From Rotaria macrura (lineage: Eukaryota > Rotifera > Eurotatoria > Philodinida > Philodinidae), in NCBI GenBank assembly GCA_900239685.1, contig OENT01000203.1:1-64000 (forward strand): a DNA stretch of 64,000 bases, written 5' to 3'. The notes beneath the pieces are model-generated. The model made no database searches, had not been told where the DNA came from, and was given only the letters and a program-made list of their open reading frames with translations. Made by a program: the position numbers and the translations under genes. Shown piece by piece: positions 1 to 12,571 of this stretch; position 1 is the stretch's first letter; each line of letters starts with the position of its first letter.

Positions 1-520
1 TAGCATGTTTCAACATGTTTTTGTGTAAATATTTTAAAATTTCAAGAGGGATCTGAAATGAATTGGAGCATCATATTGCCAGTAGAGTCAGATAGAATCA
101 AATAGATTCAATAGAGTAAAATAGAATCAAATAGAATCAATAGATTCACTTAAATCTAATTAGAATCAATAGATTCAATAGAATCATAGATTCACAGAAT
201 CAGCCTTTTCCCCCTTGATATAAATACATTCTTTATTAGTTGTTGTTTGACTATATTTCAAAACTGAAGTCTTATTGATGTTGAGTTTTGTCATTTTTCT
301 ATATAATAAATTATAATTTTATTAATATAATTCACAAACAGCTGTTTAAATATTATATACGAAGATAAAAACTCTGTTCGTATATTTGTGAAAAAACTCG
401 ATTCATATGTGATATTTTATCGTTCTCGAAAAAAAAATATATATATAATAAGTGTGAAAACTTAGAAGTAACTAATCGTTTCCCAAACTAGATAAAATAC
501 AAGCACTATACATCAAAAGA
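1..520. other. Intergenic, 3' flank of the IQCH-like gene
   Basis: AT-rich DNA with the AATAGAATCA tandem repeat and no supported gene. Any terminator or polyadenylation site of the minus-strand IQCH-like gene would lie here, but I cannot place it. Confidence 0.6.
86..205. repeat. Degenerate short tandem repeat, unit near AATAGAATCA
   Basis: About ten imperfect copies of a roughly 10-base unit (variants AATAGAATCA, AATAGATTCA) run head to tail. Because GATTC and GAATC alternate, the tract also contains many small inverted repeats. It lies past the 3' end of the IQCH-like gene. No gene is visible in it. Confidence 0.75.
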
Positions 521-3500
521 TTATGTTTGAGATGTACTAGTTGCCGTTGAGACACTTGATGCATTTTCCTGTGTGACACCAAGTATATTTTCAATATCAT
601 TGATCGCTGACTAAATATGAACAAGTAAATTATCATTCTTGGAATAGGATCGTACATTACAAATACTCACCATAAAATTACTTCGTCCTTTCATACTGGC
701 TGTTGTTATTTCTTGATTAATAGCATTTAAATTATAAGCAAAATTAGATAATGTATTCTGTAATGTTTCACCAATAGTGATCATGCCAATATTTTCATGA
801 CGATCACATTCAATTAATGTAAAAACAGTTCCCTGCTTATCCCGAATATCAAAACCAACACCATGTGCGCGGCACATTTGAAAAAAAACACTGTAATGAA
901 GAACTGATAGATTCGAATGATGCAAACGTGAGCTCCAAACGGCATAACGATTTTTTTCGACAATCTATATTTTTTAACATGCAATAAAAAAAAACATGAA
1001 GTCATACTTTAGAGAGCGTCCTTCTAGAGGTTGAAGCTACATAAAATCTGAAGTACTAATGTACATCTCAATAAATAATTTAGTTGAAATTATTAGTTAT
1101 AAAGATTTACTTAGATGAATATTGCTTCGAACATTTCGCAAAGTGATATTGATTAATCGAATGAATCATGCTCACCAGAATTAGATATTGTTTGATGGAA
1201 AAGTTTGAATGTTTTTCCCTCATGTTAAAATAGACTGTAGGGATGTGGCGGGAACGTGGCAGATCTGTTAAACACAGAATGTAGTCAATTGAAATCAGCT
1301 CATGCACAAAGCCAGGAGTTCTTAAATATGCATTTTAAACTTTTAAGATTAGGAACACTCATCCTGATAGATAATGATTTCAGTTACACAAATGTTTTTT
1401 CTAAGTTTTTCGAATCATTATCATCAATAGAAAAAAAAACTTTAAAATACAGTTACTCTATACTAATTTTTGTTTTTATATACTTGATTTCCTGTACTTA
1501 CACTATATTCAGGTGTAGTGGCAGTTTCCCAATTTCTCAACCGTTTTGTTTGTTTAACTTTAACAGTAAATGAATGTGCTTGCGGATCAAAACAGCCACC
1601 GGTAACAAAACGCATGAGACGATAAAGGGATATGTGTTCAGAATATCCAATGGATAAATCAATAATCCATACTTGTTGTCTATCCGTTTTAGCATCAATG
1701 AATGTAACAAAATCAATATCAACATAGCCATATATATTTCTTTGTTTACATTGGTCAACAATTTGAGCACAATAAGTATTTAATTCATGTGATTCAACGC
1801 TCGATTGTGGAAACGATAAACCCCAACAAGAAAACTGAGATTCAGCATGTAAATGATCGCCGGAACATATTACTTTATGATGACCATCAGGTCCAATGGA
1901 TAGGCAAACAGTTATTGAGGTTACTGAATCAGATGGTGGATAGGCTTCAATAATACCACCTTGAGCTAAAAATACTTTTAAATAATCTTGCCAATTATTA
2001 AATTGAGCATTATTAACACAAATAGTGTATTGGTCAAGTACATCTGGTAATTCTGAAAGAATTTTTGCATACGAATGTTCCTAAAATTTAAATAAGTATG
2101 CATAGATTTATTTAAAACAATGTAATGTTTTTTTTTTCATTTTCTTTTACCTGTGCCCATCTATTCGACCATTTATCACCAAATCTAGCCGCTTCTTTCA
2201 AAACATTTCTATAACATGGAAGATAACTAACCACATCACAGTATGCAATACCTAAGCCATCGAAATCATCATCTATTTTAAATAACCATCGTTGAACATC
2301 AAGATGTTCAACAATTAATTGTGCTAGTGATTCTAATAAGTGTTGTTGGTTGTAAATGTCATATTCACCAAATGGTATTGGAACTTTGCTAGCTTCAAAT
2401 ATTCGTTTTGAACCGGATTTTGTTGAATATAAATATGATACTTCAGGTTCACAGCCTATGATTTGTTTGTGTTTTCAATACGAAATAGATAGACTCAAAT
2501 ATGAGAAAGAAAAACAAGATGACTAACCCAAAATAGGAATATCAAGATATTCTGATATGTAAAGATCATCAACATGTGTAAAACCTGTAACAATATAAGC
2601 TTCACGACCTTTTATCAAATGTTTAATTCTAAAATTTAAATTCAACAAAGAAAAGAGTCAACCTTTTATAATCACCTACCGTTTCAAAGCTCTTGGACTA
2701 TATTTTAGTAGAGTGGCTAAGCACATATTATGCATCTAAATATTCATAATAAATTACATAAATCAAATAGAAGATATTTTTCAACATACAGGAAAACTAT
2801 GCAATGCTTCTGGTACAACAATCATAAATCGATCACTGGCATTGATAATTGGTGTTGACGATTCTTGCTCACTATTTTGATCTACAGATGGTCTTAAATT
2901 CATCTAGATACAAAACATAATCGATTCAAGAATGTCTTATGGTTAATTTCTTACTAATTTATTATAATACTGTAAAATTTCGTCATTGATAGTCATCGGT
3001 GAAACATATATAATATCAACAGTTGGATCTTCTAAATCGCAGAGGCGTCCTATTTGATAATTTTCTCGAACAGGCAAATTATTTAATTTTCTTCTTATAC
3101 GTTGCGATAAACCTAATGATGGTATATGAACAATAACACGCCGATTGGTGGATATTACTGGCCAAGCTCGTCTGAATTCTTCTTGTTTCGATTTAAATGA
3201 TTCTATTTGACGATTACGAATGACTTTTAATTGTTTTCGTACTTTTGATAATTTCACATGAGTTAGCCATGTTAGTGCAATAACACTGGCTGCCCATTTA
3301 CGTTTACGTAAACGTATATAAGCACGACGATCTCGAAAACAACGCCAATATGATTGAATAGCAATGGCTGCACGTTCTTTTCCACCACTACCAAAAAATC
3401 GACGACCCTATATTAAGAATGAACATAATTATATCATACGCAATGAATAAAATCATAGGCGGAACAGCGAAATCAAAATCTTTACCGGCTTTTTAATTAA

Positions 3501-5338
3501 TTCTTCAACTTCATCTCGATTGATCACCGTACTTAGAAGTTCTTCTAGTGTTGGTTTATGTTCGAATTCAATAGTTTGAGCGAGTTCAGCAACTCTAAAT
3601 ATTCGAATGGAGAATTTCGAAAATGAAAACATGATGATTAATATTGAACGTACTTTTCTCCATTAATAAATGTAACAGGTATAGCAAAATCATACATAAG
3701 TTTCTCCAATATCCGTAATACAGTAACAATACTTCCCCACATTAAACAATAAAATTGTCGAAATTGTAGAAAATCTTCTGTCTGATCTTTGGTCGAACCG
3801 TTTTGTATAATTAAGCGGAAAGTTTTTTTATATTCAAAATTTGATGCTGGTGTAGGTAAGGGACGCCCAACAAGACTACCAATGCTGCCCATATTAACTC
3901 CTAACACATGACTTTTTTGGAATTGATTAGCAGATGATTTTCGTGATTCGGTCATGTTTGGTTCGAGATTTTTAACACTCGATAGTAAAAGACTTAAATC
4001 TTTTTCACTAGGTTCAGTCAATGTTCCACTTGAGATATGATCCATCAATGGTTGTGGTGATATGTTATCATTTAAAACAAGTTGCTGCATATTTGGCGGT
4101 TCAAGATGATAAACAGATGCGCTAGATTCTTCTGCAAACATGTTATATTTTTGAATGATAAAATAATCTTCATCATAGGATTCAATGTTCTTTTTTTTTT
4201 ACCTTTTATATATGTTCTTGTTCGTAAAGTTGGGTCAATAAGATTCGATTTTCTCGGTTGAATGGGTGGTGGCTCTAATGTAATATGTGCACCTTGTGGA
4301 ATAATACCACGTTCGACTAAACTTATGATTCCTCGTTTCGCATCTTCTGATGTTAATGGAACTGGATAATCCTACAAAATATCCAATATATGCAATATTG
4401 GATCCATAAGGTATGATTTATTAACATTCTTACAATTGGATTACGTCGACTTTTAAGCGGTAGAATACCTAGTGGTTCCGTTGTTTTTCCTAACATGAGA
4501 TTTTTAGATGTTGGCTAAATTAAGCGATTGAAAGAATTAGATTTAGAGCGAACATCATGATCCGTCGTATAATTACTGTTCGTTGAAGTTGTTGCTTTTC
4601 GATAATAGGTAATTGAATACCATAGTTTTCATTTAACAATTGACGATTACGTTTATTAAATGGATTACGTATTATTTTAGCTTCATATTGAAGACGAGCT
4701 ACAGCACCTGGTGCCGCTAATCGAGGTTGTTGAGAACCTATGGAAACAATTGGCATGCCTTCATTGTGTCGTTGACGACTAATAGAAATTAAAAACTTAT
4801 ATTTTACAAGTTTTTAGATTAGGAAAGAAAGTTACGATGAAGCAACAGTTGTCCGACTATATTGTTTATCTCGTGAAACTCCATTAGGCCCATCTCCACT
4901 TTGTTGATATTGATGAAATTGATCCATCATCGATCTATCTTGAGTGTGCTGACGTCCACCACGTAGTTGATTGAAAGTTAATGTAGTAACAGAATTTCCA
5001 TTCAGCATATTCAATACATCATCTGTTCTCTCCTGCAAGTATTCAATTCAAACGATGTCTAGATTATAAACATAAATCTTATACTTTAACAGCATGTTCT
5101 GCTCGAACAAGCATTTCTGATAAATTATTCATCTCTGAACTATTGGTTTGTGGTTGATTGGAAATAAACGTTCTGAGTGTGCGAAACTCTTCACGTATCT
5201 ACGATAAAACTGATGTTAATGGAAGTGAGAACAAAAACATAGAATAATATTTACTTCTTGAAGTATATCGCACACTTTCTCGGCATTCGGATTGTCCCCA
5301 TTACTATTACCATTCGATGTTGGTACTAAGGCCATCAT
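521..5338 (-). CDS. IQCH: IQ motif-containing protein H-like (IQCH), about 16 exons
   Basis: Calmodulin-binding protein, about 1,130 residues assembled (the family is about 1,000). Exons on the minus strand lie near 5338-5256, 5198-5088, 5032-4836, 4778-4577, 4514-4434, 4372-4203, 4131-3654, 3595-3486, 3410-2955, 2905-2790, 2734-2682, 2627-2528, 2455-2154, 2080-1512, 968-670 and 613-521. An IQ motif ([13 protein letters not shown]) sits at about 3375-3335, followed by the family signature VIVHIPSLG and the block [15 protein letters not shown]. The C-terminal half ([33 protein letters not shown]) resembles an ATP-grasp-like fold. The C-terminal exon carries [18 protein letters not shown]. The start is the ATG pair at 5338/5335. 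Most introns are 50-65 bp; the one before the penultimate exon is about 540 bp and could hide a missed exon. In mammals IQCH is linked to sperm development. Exon edges are read by eye. Confidence 0.85.
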
Positions 5339-6166
5339 TTTGATTATAGATAATATATATTGAAGGTTTTATTCAAAACAGAATTAAATCTATGCAATGA
5401 TTAGTAGAATAATGATCTTTAATTCCGCGTAACAAACTTTTTCATTGGGCGAACAGATAATCGAGGCGTCTCTTGAGTTCTAAGATTCAGAGTTTGATTT
5501 CGAAAGACTGATGCTAAAGAGATTTTTTTAGTGAAACAAAGTCGAATGCTTCCTATCAGAACAATATGTTAAACATTCAACAAACATACTCTAATTTATC
5601 GATTCATAAATGAATTCAAAAACAAAATCTCACCATCAAGAAATTTTCTTTCAACAATGTAAACAACTGTGAGCTGAAGTAAAATTTGCCATCTTATCAT
5701 GTCGGCAAAAGAAAACGACATAATTAACATTATTGATACTATACTATGTGGATTAGCTCCGAGATTGTAAAACACTTTTCAACTAACTATGATTTTCTTG
5801 TTACACCATACTATTCTCATTAGGAAGAGCAGCACAGAAAAAAAACGTACATATGCCATTCAAAAAGTTTGACTCCATAGGGATCTAACATTTTCCATTG
5901 TGGGAATACAGAATTGAACAGAACAATTGCTTCTACATTTGTTCCTAGATCGGAGATGATAAAGCAAATTACATCGTTTAACTATACTATTCGTATTAGA
6001 TGCTTGTTCTATTGAAACAAATTTGGTACGTGAGAAAAATTTTTATCGATTTCGCGCACACCTCATTCTTCTAAAAATCTTAGTTGCCTTTTTATTGTTA
6101 GTATTGCGCCAAAAAACAAACGAAGAACATTTGAAATATATTACAAAACAAAACTACGAACTATAG
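5339..6166. promoter_or_regulatory. Shared divergent upstream region of the IQCH-like gene and MGST1
   Basis: These 828 bp separate two divergently oriented start codons, so both promoters must fall here or in unseen upstream exons. The DNA is AT-rich with no supported ORF. I could not identify a convincing core promoter motif. Confidence 0.4.
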
Positions 6167-6735
6167 ATGCAATACGTAGCAAGTGGACATGCTTTCAATA
6201 ATCTTATCTCCGACGGATCTTATTCATTTTCGAATCCAGTATTTGCTGCATTGGCTAGTTATTCTTCTATGACATTGTTGAAAATGCTTGGCATGTCAGC
6301 TTACACAATTATTCAACGATTTCGTACTCGAAATTTTGCTACATCTGAAGATGATATATATAAACAATTAATCAATCGATTAGAATATTCTCATAGTAGT
6401 ACAAAAATAAAAAATGAATTAGTAGAACGTGCACGAAATAATCATTTGAATGATTTGGAAAATATTATTCCATTTGTTTTAATTGGTTTGTTCTATGTTG
6501 GTACTCGACCTAAATTTGATTGTGCTCTGTGGCATTTTCGAATTTTTTTTCTATCCCGTATTCTTCATACGGTTGCTTATCAGGTATTGTTATCTATTGT
6601 AAATTCATATTTTTTGTTTACTACTTCAAACTCTAGGTTCCCTTACCTCAACCAACACGTACAATCTCATGGTTGGTAGGCTATTCAAGTATAATATCAA
6701 TGACTATTCCAATAGTTCGTTCAATTCAAATGTGA
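6167..6735 (+). CDS. MGST1: Microsomal glutathione S-transferase 1 (MAPEG family)
   Basis: Integral membrane glutathione transferase/peroxidase of ER and outer mitochondrial membrane. Two exons, 6167-6583 and 6637-6735, joined in phase 0 by a 53 bp intron, give 171 residues (the vertebrate protein is about 155). The hallmark is RARNNHLNDLENIIPF at about residues 89-104, the conserved MAPEG loop whose Arg, Asn and Glu contact glutathione. Hydrophobic segments lie around residues 22-45, 100-115, 120-150 and at the C-terminus, as expected for four helices. Exon 2 supplies the conserved VPLPQPTRTISWLVGY segment. The start is a true ATG with no in-frame upstream alternative nearby. A second, unrelated glutathione transferase (sigma class) lies 5.8 kb downstream. 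Confidence 0.92.
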
Positions 6736-8009
6736 ATAATTACAACTCACTAACTACACAAGAAAAAATATTTCAAGAAGCGAATAAGAAATAAACAAAG
6801 AAGAAAATTATGTTAGAATTGTCAAAAAAAAAAGCTTTTTCTTTAATTGAAATTTTAAAAATCCATTTGAATTGTTTGATGTCTCGGTAATAGGCCTCCG
6901 TGAAATTTTCTTTCCTTTTTTTCTTTTAAACAATCGAGGTGATTCAAATGGTACGCTCTGTGGACCAATAAATTGATTTGAAATTGAACACAAAGAACGA
7001 TGCAACATTGTCGTATTATTTCATAGAAATTTCGCCTTTTTTTCTTGTTTGTACAGTCAAGGTTTTTTATTACCACGATACAAATAACTAGATCATACGT
7101 AACGTAAGCAGTAGGAGACAAAAATCAGTTTAGTGTTCAACAAAGGATAAAAGAACACATTTCTGTATACTTTGCAGCCTCAACTGATTAGATATGTATA
7201 TGTATGTAGTTATGTAAGACGAATGAATAACAAGAATGTATACATACAAATTTATATGTATTATCGATGTGTCGAGGTTGACATAAGTCTGTAACTCTTA
7301 TAGTGTGTAACATTATAACTAAGCTAATATCATTGTCATATTTTTTGCCTTCACCACATCATAAAAAGAAATAAGGTCGTTTTCTTAGATTAAGCTTCTT
7401 TTGTACAAATAATCTTGTCTTTTTCTTGTCATATGATTAATAAGCTTCGAATACGCTTGTATTCATTTAATAGATATATGATACACGTTCGTATGAATAT
7501 TGTATTACTCGAGTATGGACTAAGCTAATAAAGCAAAGGTTTTAATCAGACAGTTGTCTCATCACTTCACCTTTTTGCTTCAATCTAGAGCTTAGTGTAT
7601 CTTGAGGATTGTATGTGTTCAATTTATTCCCGCCATTATCGATCAATCTATCTTAATCTAATTATGCTTATTACTTTTCTGTCCAGACGATGAGAGTGAG
7701 CGAAGATGATCACGATCACTCTTGGTCATTCTCTGTCTACGACAAATACGTGTAATACGATGATCAATCATTATTAAAGTACATCGTATATGGCTTGATT
7801 GCATCAGCGCAACACGAGGGGTCAGGTCACAGATAGAGATCAAACTAATCGTTATTGGATGAACAGAGTGTGACAGCTGTTACTCTCTGCTGACCCTGAG
7901 ACTAGTTCTTTTTGTTCTTTCGTTCTCTCCTCCCTTCTCTCTCTCTTCCACAATCATCCATACATAAATGAATGACATTTCTATTCACTTGTAGATCAGT
8001 ATTTTGCCA
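6736..8009. other. Intergenic, MGST1 to NET1-like
   Basis: No confident gene. A minus-strand ATG ORF of 66 codons (7008-6808, basic, serine-rich) is the only plausible small coding candidate. The last 150 bases before 8010 hold a CT-rich tract and a good splice acceptor (CACTTGTAG) shortly before the NET1-like ATG, consistent with a 5' UTR intron. Confidence 0.5.
6808..7008 (-). CDS. Possible small ORF, 66 aa, unknown
   Basis: ATG-initiated minus-strand ORF just past the 3' end of MGST1. The predicted peptide starts MLHRSLCSISNQF, has a basic cluster (LFKRKKGKKISRR) and a Ser/Asn-rich stretch. Composition looks more protein-like than most chance ORFs here, but there is no family match I recognise, no clear splice context, and it may be antisense transcript or nothing. 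It could equally be a last exon of an unseen gene. Confidence 0.2.
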   Translation of the reverse strand: MLHRSLCSISNQFIGPQSVPFESPRLFKRKKGKKISRRPITETSNNSNGFLKFQLKKKLFFLTILT

Positions 8010-11000
8010 ATGAGAATGTTTGATTCTTATGAACATCAGCAATCATCACCTGCCACATCTTCATGTGATATGGAATCAATGGACGAGATTCCACCACCAA
8101 CAGCATCATCAATTCTTTCGCTGAATGATGATCTAACAACGTCAAGTAGATTAAGTACCACAACGCCACAGAATTCAGTTACTCTTCGATTCAAAGTTTG
8201 CTTTTTTATTTCTAATAAAATATTAGCTTAGCGTTTGCTCTTTCTTTTCTTAACTAAAGAAAAAACGTAAGCGTAAACTCGAATCCGACACAGTATCACT
8301 TCGTTCACTCGAAGATGTTGTTGGTGATCATTTTCAACGAAGAAAACGTCTATCTTTGCCACGTTTATCATCTGTATCAGAACTATTAAGTCCGATGTGT
8401 GATCGTGTCATAAATATGCTTCAAACAACAAAACAATCATCGTCAGCTAATTTATTAAATTTAATTAATCATAACACGAACCATAATTCAACTATACGTC
8501 GGAAGCCGACATCGCAGCAAATATCGAACAGCTTATCGTCACCAACAACAGTAAAAAAGTTTCGCGCAGCTTGGTCAGAAACATGTGATGGAGAAAAATT
8601 AAAGCAAACAATGACAGCAACTGAAATCGAGCGACAAAATGTTCTTTATGAATTATTTTCCGAAGAACAACAAATGATTGAAAATCTAGGTCTAGCACAA
8701 CGAGTAAGAACAAGGATTAAAATCAATTGAAAAACAAACTAGTACTATATTCTCATAGGTCTATCGTAATGGTATGAAAACATTAAATATTTTAACAGAT
8801 TTAGAATTGAAACAAATCTTTGGACCACTCGAAGATATTTTACCTTTGCATGAAGGTATGTCTCACTTCTGTGTATTCTTTTTCCCATGGAAGAAAATGG
8901 ATGAAGCGAAGTTATATTTTTCTTATAGATCTTCTCTATCGATTGAAGCCAAAAGGTAATTCATCGATTGATGTTGTTGGTCAAATTTATCTTGATTGGG
9001 TATGATGAATTCAAAGCTCATTTTCATTCTTGTTTCTTTTCATCTGTCAATTCATGTAGTTTCAACGTATTCGTTCATCTTACGTTTCCTATTGTTCGAA
9101 TTTAATTAATGCAAAAGAACTATTAGATGCTAAGCGATGTGAAGAAAATGGCCGTGTTGATGATTATCTTAAACGTTGTACTGATTCAGGTTTTAGTCGT
9201 AAACTTGATCTCTGGGATTTTCTTGGTTCGTAAAGTAATATTCTAGTGAGCTTTCATATTCGTGATACGCTCGTGTTTAGATCAACCACGTAGTCGCCTT
9301 ATGAAATATCCAATCTTATTTAAACGTATTCATAAACGAGTAAGTTCGAATGTTTTTCGTAATATGATGTTTAAACTGGAAGACACATGTTTGGACTAAC
9401 CGTTCATGAACGTTAGGGTAGTTCCCTATGAATCGAAATACAATTTTCAGTAAATGGGGGAAAAATGAAGTTTTTCACTAATTTGTTTTTCTCGAATAAA
9501 GAAAAATGTAAAAATAATAGACATACTGTAATTAAATTGAGTGTTTCTTAAATCGATAATTACTACTCTCAGACATACAGTAACATATGGACATTGATTT
9601 CTTTTTAGACGAAAGATGGACATGAAGATAAACGAATGTTACTTGAAACGGTAAATTCGATTGAAAAGAAAATTTTATGACTAAAAAAAACGATTAAAAT
9701 TTTTATTTTAAGATAAATATTGTTGAAGAACTTATAAATGATGTCAGTCAAGCAACATCAGCACAACTTTGTTCGAATGTTATAGCACGACTTGTTTATA
9801 TGAATGATGAACAGGTAAAGAACATTTTGATAAAGGTATTTTTTTTTATTTCTAGTTTTTTTCTATTAGAAACATGCATTGATTGAAAAGCAAACACGTA
9901 TTATATGTCAAGGTGAATTAAAAAATAATCGTGGTCAAGTGAGTTCATAATTTTTGTTCCATGCTTGAAAAACAAAAAGAAATTTTCCAATTATTTAAAC
10001 AGAAATTGCATGTATTTTTATTTGATGAGATACTTATGTTTACACGTATCGCAACTCGTAATGGTTTAAAATCTTATCAATTAACAAATTATCCTATTCC
10101 TGTTACATCATTAATTGTTGAAGACATCGAAGATGGCGTTAAAATCCCTGAATTATCATCTGGCAGTTTCTCACGTACATTAGCTGGATCAAAACCTGGT
10201 TCGTCTTAATACATACATATATATATATATTTAGAAAATTGAATTAAGGCATCACCCCTCCCCCCCCCCCTAAAAAAAAGTCGATTTTTGTCAAAAAAAT
10301 GGATTTTGAGATAAACACATGAGCATGATGCGTGAGTTGTCTACTTTACAAATCCGTAAGGGTATTATTGAATATGTTAGTTTTTTACGGGATTTTCGTA
10401 AAAAAACTTACGTTAGTTGGAACTATTATAACTTATACAGATTCAAAAAACTGACTAGTTGATTTTTTCATTATAAATTCATTTTATTTCCCAACAAACA
10501 CGATAAAAAGCAGATAAAAGTTCAATCTAAATCATCACTACCTGGTTCGTATGAGTCTTCATCGCTCGACATTACAAATTGTATTTTTCATAAAGCTAAT
10601 CAAATTAGCTTTATCAATAATACTATTAGTATTGATAAAATCATCATTTTCGCCACTATTATTGCCATTGGGTTCTGTATTATTCAAGGTACGTGGTGGC
10701 AGTGTAATTTTTCCCGGAAATTGGACACTAATCTTTTCCGACTTTGCGGACGTGGTTTTCCTTTACTTTTCGATCCCATTTAAAATCTGCTGTGCCAGGA
10801 TTGACACGATTAAAATAAACCATCTTTAGTAAGAATAATGAATATGAATCAAAAAGGGAATTGAAAATAAAATGGATAGTGGAATATAATGTATGTGTAA
10901 AATATCTTGAGATCTATTAGATCTATTTGAAATATGTTTTGAACAAAAAGATATATATATAGACGTTATAAGCTATAGTAACAATGACAATTGTTTCACG

Positions 11001-11985
11001 GTGTTTGTCAAAGAATCTTTTATCACAAAAAACCTCTAAAAATGAAATATAACCTCATGAGGGAAAAATATTCGTTCGTCATCAAAATTTCATAGTATAT
11101 CATCAGAATATGCCTAACAATAATGACCAATAGGTGACGTCATCTGTCGTGGGATAACGTCGTGACACTCATAGTGAAATGGACTGTGACGTGTACCTAT
11201 CATTGGCATGCAATTCTTGCATATTTATTTTGGTTGGAGGCAATATTTCCAAAAATAACTTGTTTATCTTTTTTCTCAAAACCGAGGTTTTGGCAAAATA
11301 TCAATCTCTGAACAAATTTCTCTTCACTATGTTTTACTCTATTAAACCACGGTTTTTTTTATTTGATAGATAGATATATCCTTCTTCAGATGACGAGAAG
11401 GAATTTTTTATTTGACTCTCAATCCAAGAGCAATCAGGTATTTTTTGAAAAATCCTACATAGTGTTTTCAGAACTTGAAAATTTCGCAGATCCCACTTAA
11501 GAAAAATAAATAAATAAAACCCTTCTCCTCATCTGAAGCACCAAGGAGTTCTCTTTCAATTGAGACCAGCCCGAGTGCTCCATCTTGAAGTGGGTTCACA
11601 AAAAAACCTTGTACGAGTGGGACCCACACTTTGCCCCTTGGTACCTGTATATCTCCCTAACAGAAAGGACTAGAGCCATGAAAATGTTTTTTGCACTAGT
11701 ACCTTTATGGGTCGAGTATCTATAGAAAGTTTCACGAAGATTCCATGCACCATGTTGAAAATCGATTTCGGAGGGGGGAGGGGCATGATGCCTTGAGATA
11801 AGAAAGAAAATTGCTTTTTGTTTTCTTTTGATTTAGCTCGAAATGTTTTTCGCTGCTCGTCATCATCATCAGTTGATAATAACAATAGTCGAAATACATC
11901 CATGTTATTACAAGCGCGCGATATGTATGATAAACAACAATGGCTAAGTGCATTTCGATCAATAACAACAATGAATAAACAATAA
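8010..11985 (+). CDS. NET1: Rho guanine nucleotide exchange factor, NET1/ARHGEF3 type
   Basis: DH-PH exchange factor that would activate Rho-family GTPases. Eleven exons: 8010-8195, 8260-8703, 8759-8855, 8929-8999, 9060-9225, 9281-9339, 9609-9650, 9713-9814, 9870-9938, 10003-10198, 11837-11985. All phases agree and give 526 residues. The N-terminus is Ser-rich with a basic KKRKRK cluster (about residues 63-68) that fits the nuclear localisation signal of NET1. The DH domain (about 190-390) has LYELFSEEQQMIENL, ILPLHEDLL, FSRKLDLWDFLDQPRSRLMKYP. The PH domain (about 395-525) has CQGELKNNRG, LHVFLFDEILMFTR and ends YDKQQWLSAFRSI in the last exon. The first in-frame ATG is at 8010; the TTG at 8004 is not needed. 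The last intron is 1,638 bp because a 1.55 kb inverted-repeat element sits in it. Whether it is closer to NET1 or ARHGEF3 cannot be decided by eye. Confidence 0.9.
10246..11794. mobile_element. 1.55 kb non-autonomous element with C-rich terminal inverted repeats, in the last NET1 intron
   Basis: The left end reads AAGGCATCACCCCTCCCCCC. The right end, reverse-complemented, reads AAGGCATCATGCCCCTCCCC. The match resumes after the C-run with TCGATTTT on both arms, so the inverted repeat is about 40 bp. There is no transposase ORF and no clear target duplication. Two short minus-strand ORFs (10823-10728 and 10572-10522, the latter with an acidic SSDEDSYEPGSDDLD tail) may be remnants of captured coding DNA. 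The host intron keeps intact donor and acceptor sites outside the element. Confidence 0.65.
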
Positions 11986-12571
11986 TAATTAGATTAGTTT
12001 CTTGTTTTTATTTCTTTTGTTTCATTTATCCAAACAGCAACACTTGCTCTGATATGATATAATTTTTTTGTTTATTCCTTATGTATAGAAATCTTTTTTT
12101 CTTCGTCTACTGCGCTGTTTATCTGCTTTTGACTAGAGATATAATGACATCAATTATATAGTAGATCTATGTTTTACATCTGCTTCTTTTTTGTTTGTTT
12201 TTAAAAAAAAAGAGAAATATTATGTGGCTCGAAGGACAAAATTATTTGATATAAAGCTGTTTGGAGCGAAAAAAAAAATTTCTGTTTCATTTTTTGTGTC
12301 GAGTGTTCTAGGGTGAGGGGAGCGCAGAAGAAAAGAGAAAAAACATGGCTCCATATATCACATTTCTATTGTGTTCTTGAAGTCACATTTTTTATATTTT
12401 TCTGATTGTAGTCACTTCACGGAATATGAAGACGAGAAAAAAAAAGATACATATATCTGGGAAATTATTAAATCGTCACTTGTAAAAGAATCTAGGCGAA
12501 CGTTGAGATACACGTTGTATACTGTAATTTATTTTACAAAGTAATTTGTTTGATAATTTAATATTGTAGAC
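11986..12571. other. Intergenic, NET1-like to sigma-class GST
   Basis: AT-rich 586 bp with 3' UTR of the RhoGEF and the promoter of the glutathione transferase. The sequence ATATTGTAGAC directly before the GST ATG resembles a splice acceptor, so the GST may have a 5' UTR intron. Nothing else is supported. Confidence 0.5.

Noticed and set aside
8004-8009. TTG as start of the RhoGEF
   Set aside because: The first in-frame ATG is at 8010; TTG initiation is not expected in an animal nuclear gene.
10551-10829. 92-codon hydrophobic plus-strand ORF in the RhoGEF intron
   Set aside because: It lies in an inserted element, is not needed for the PH domain, and both flanking exons join in phase without it.
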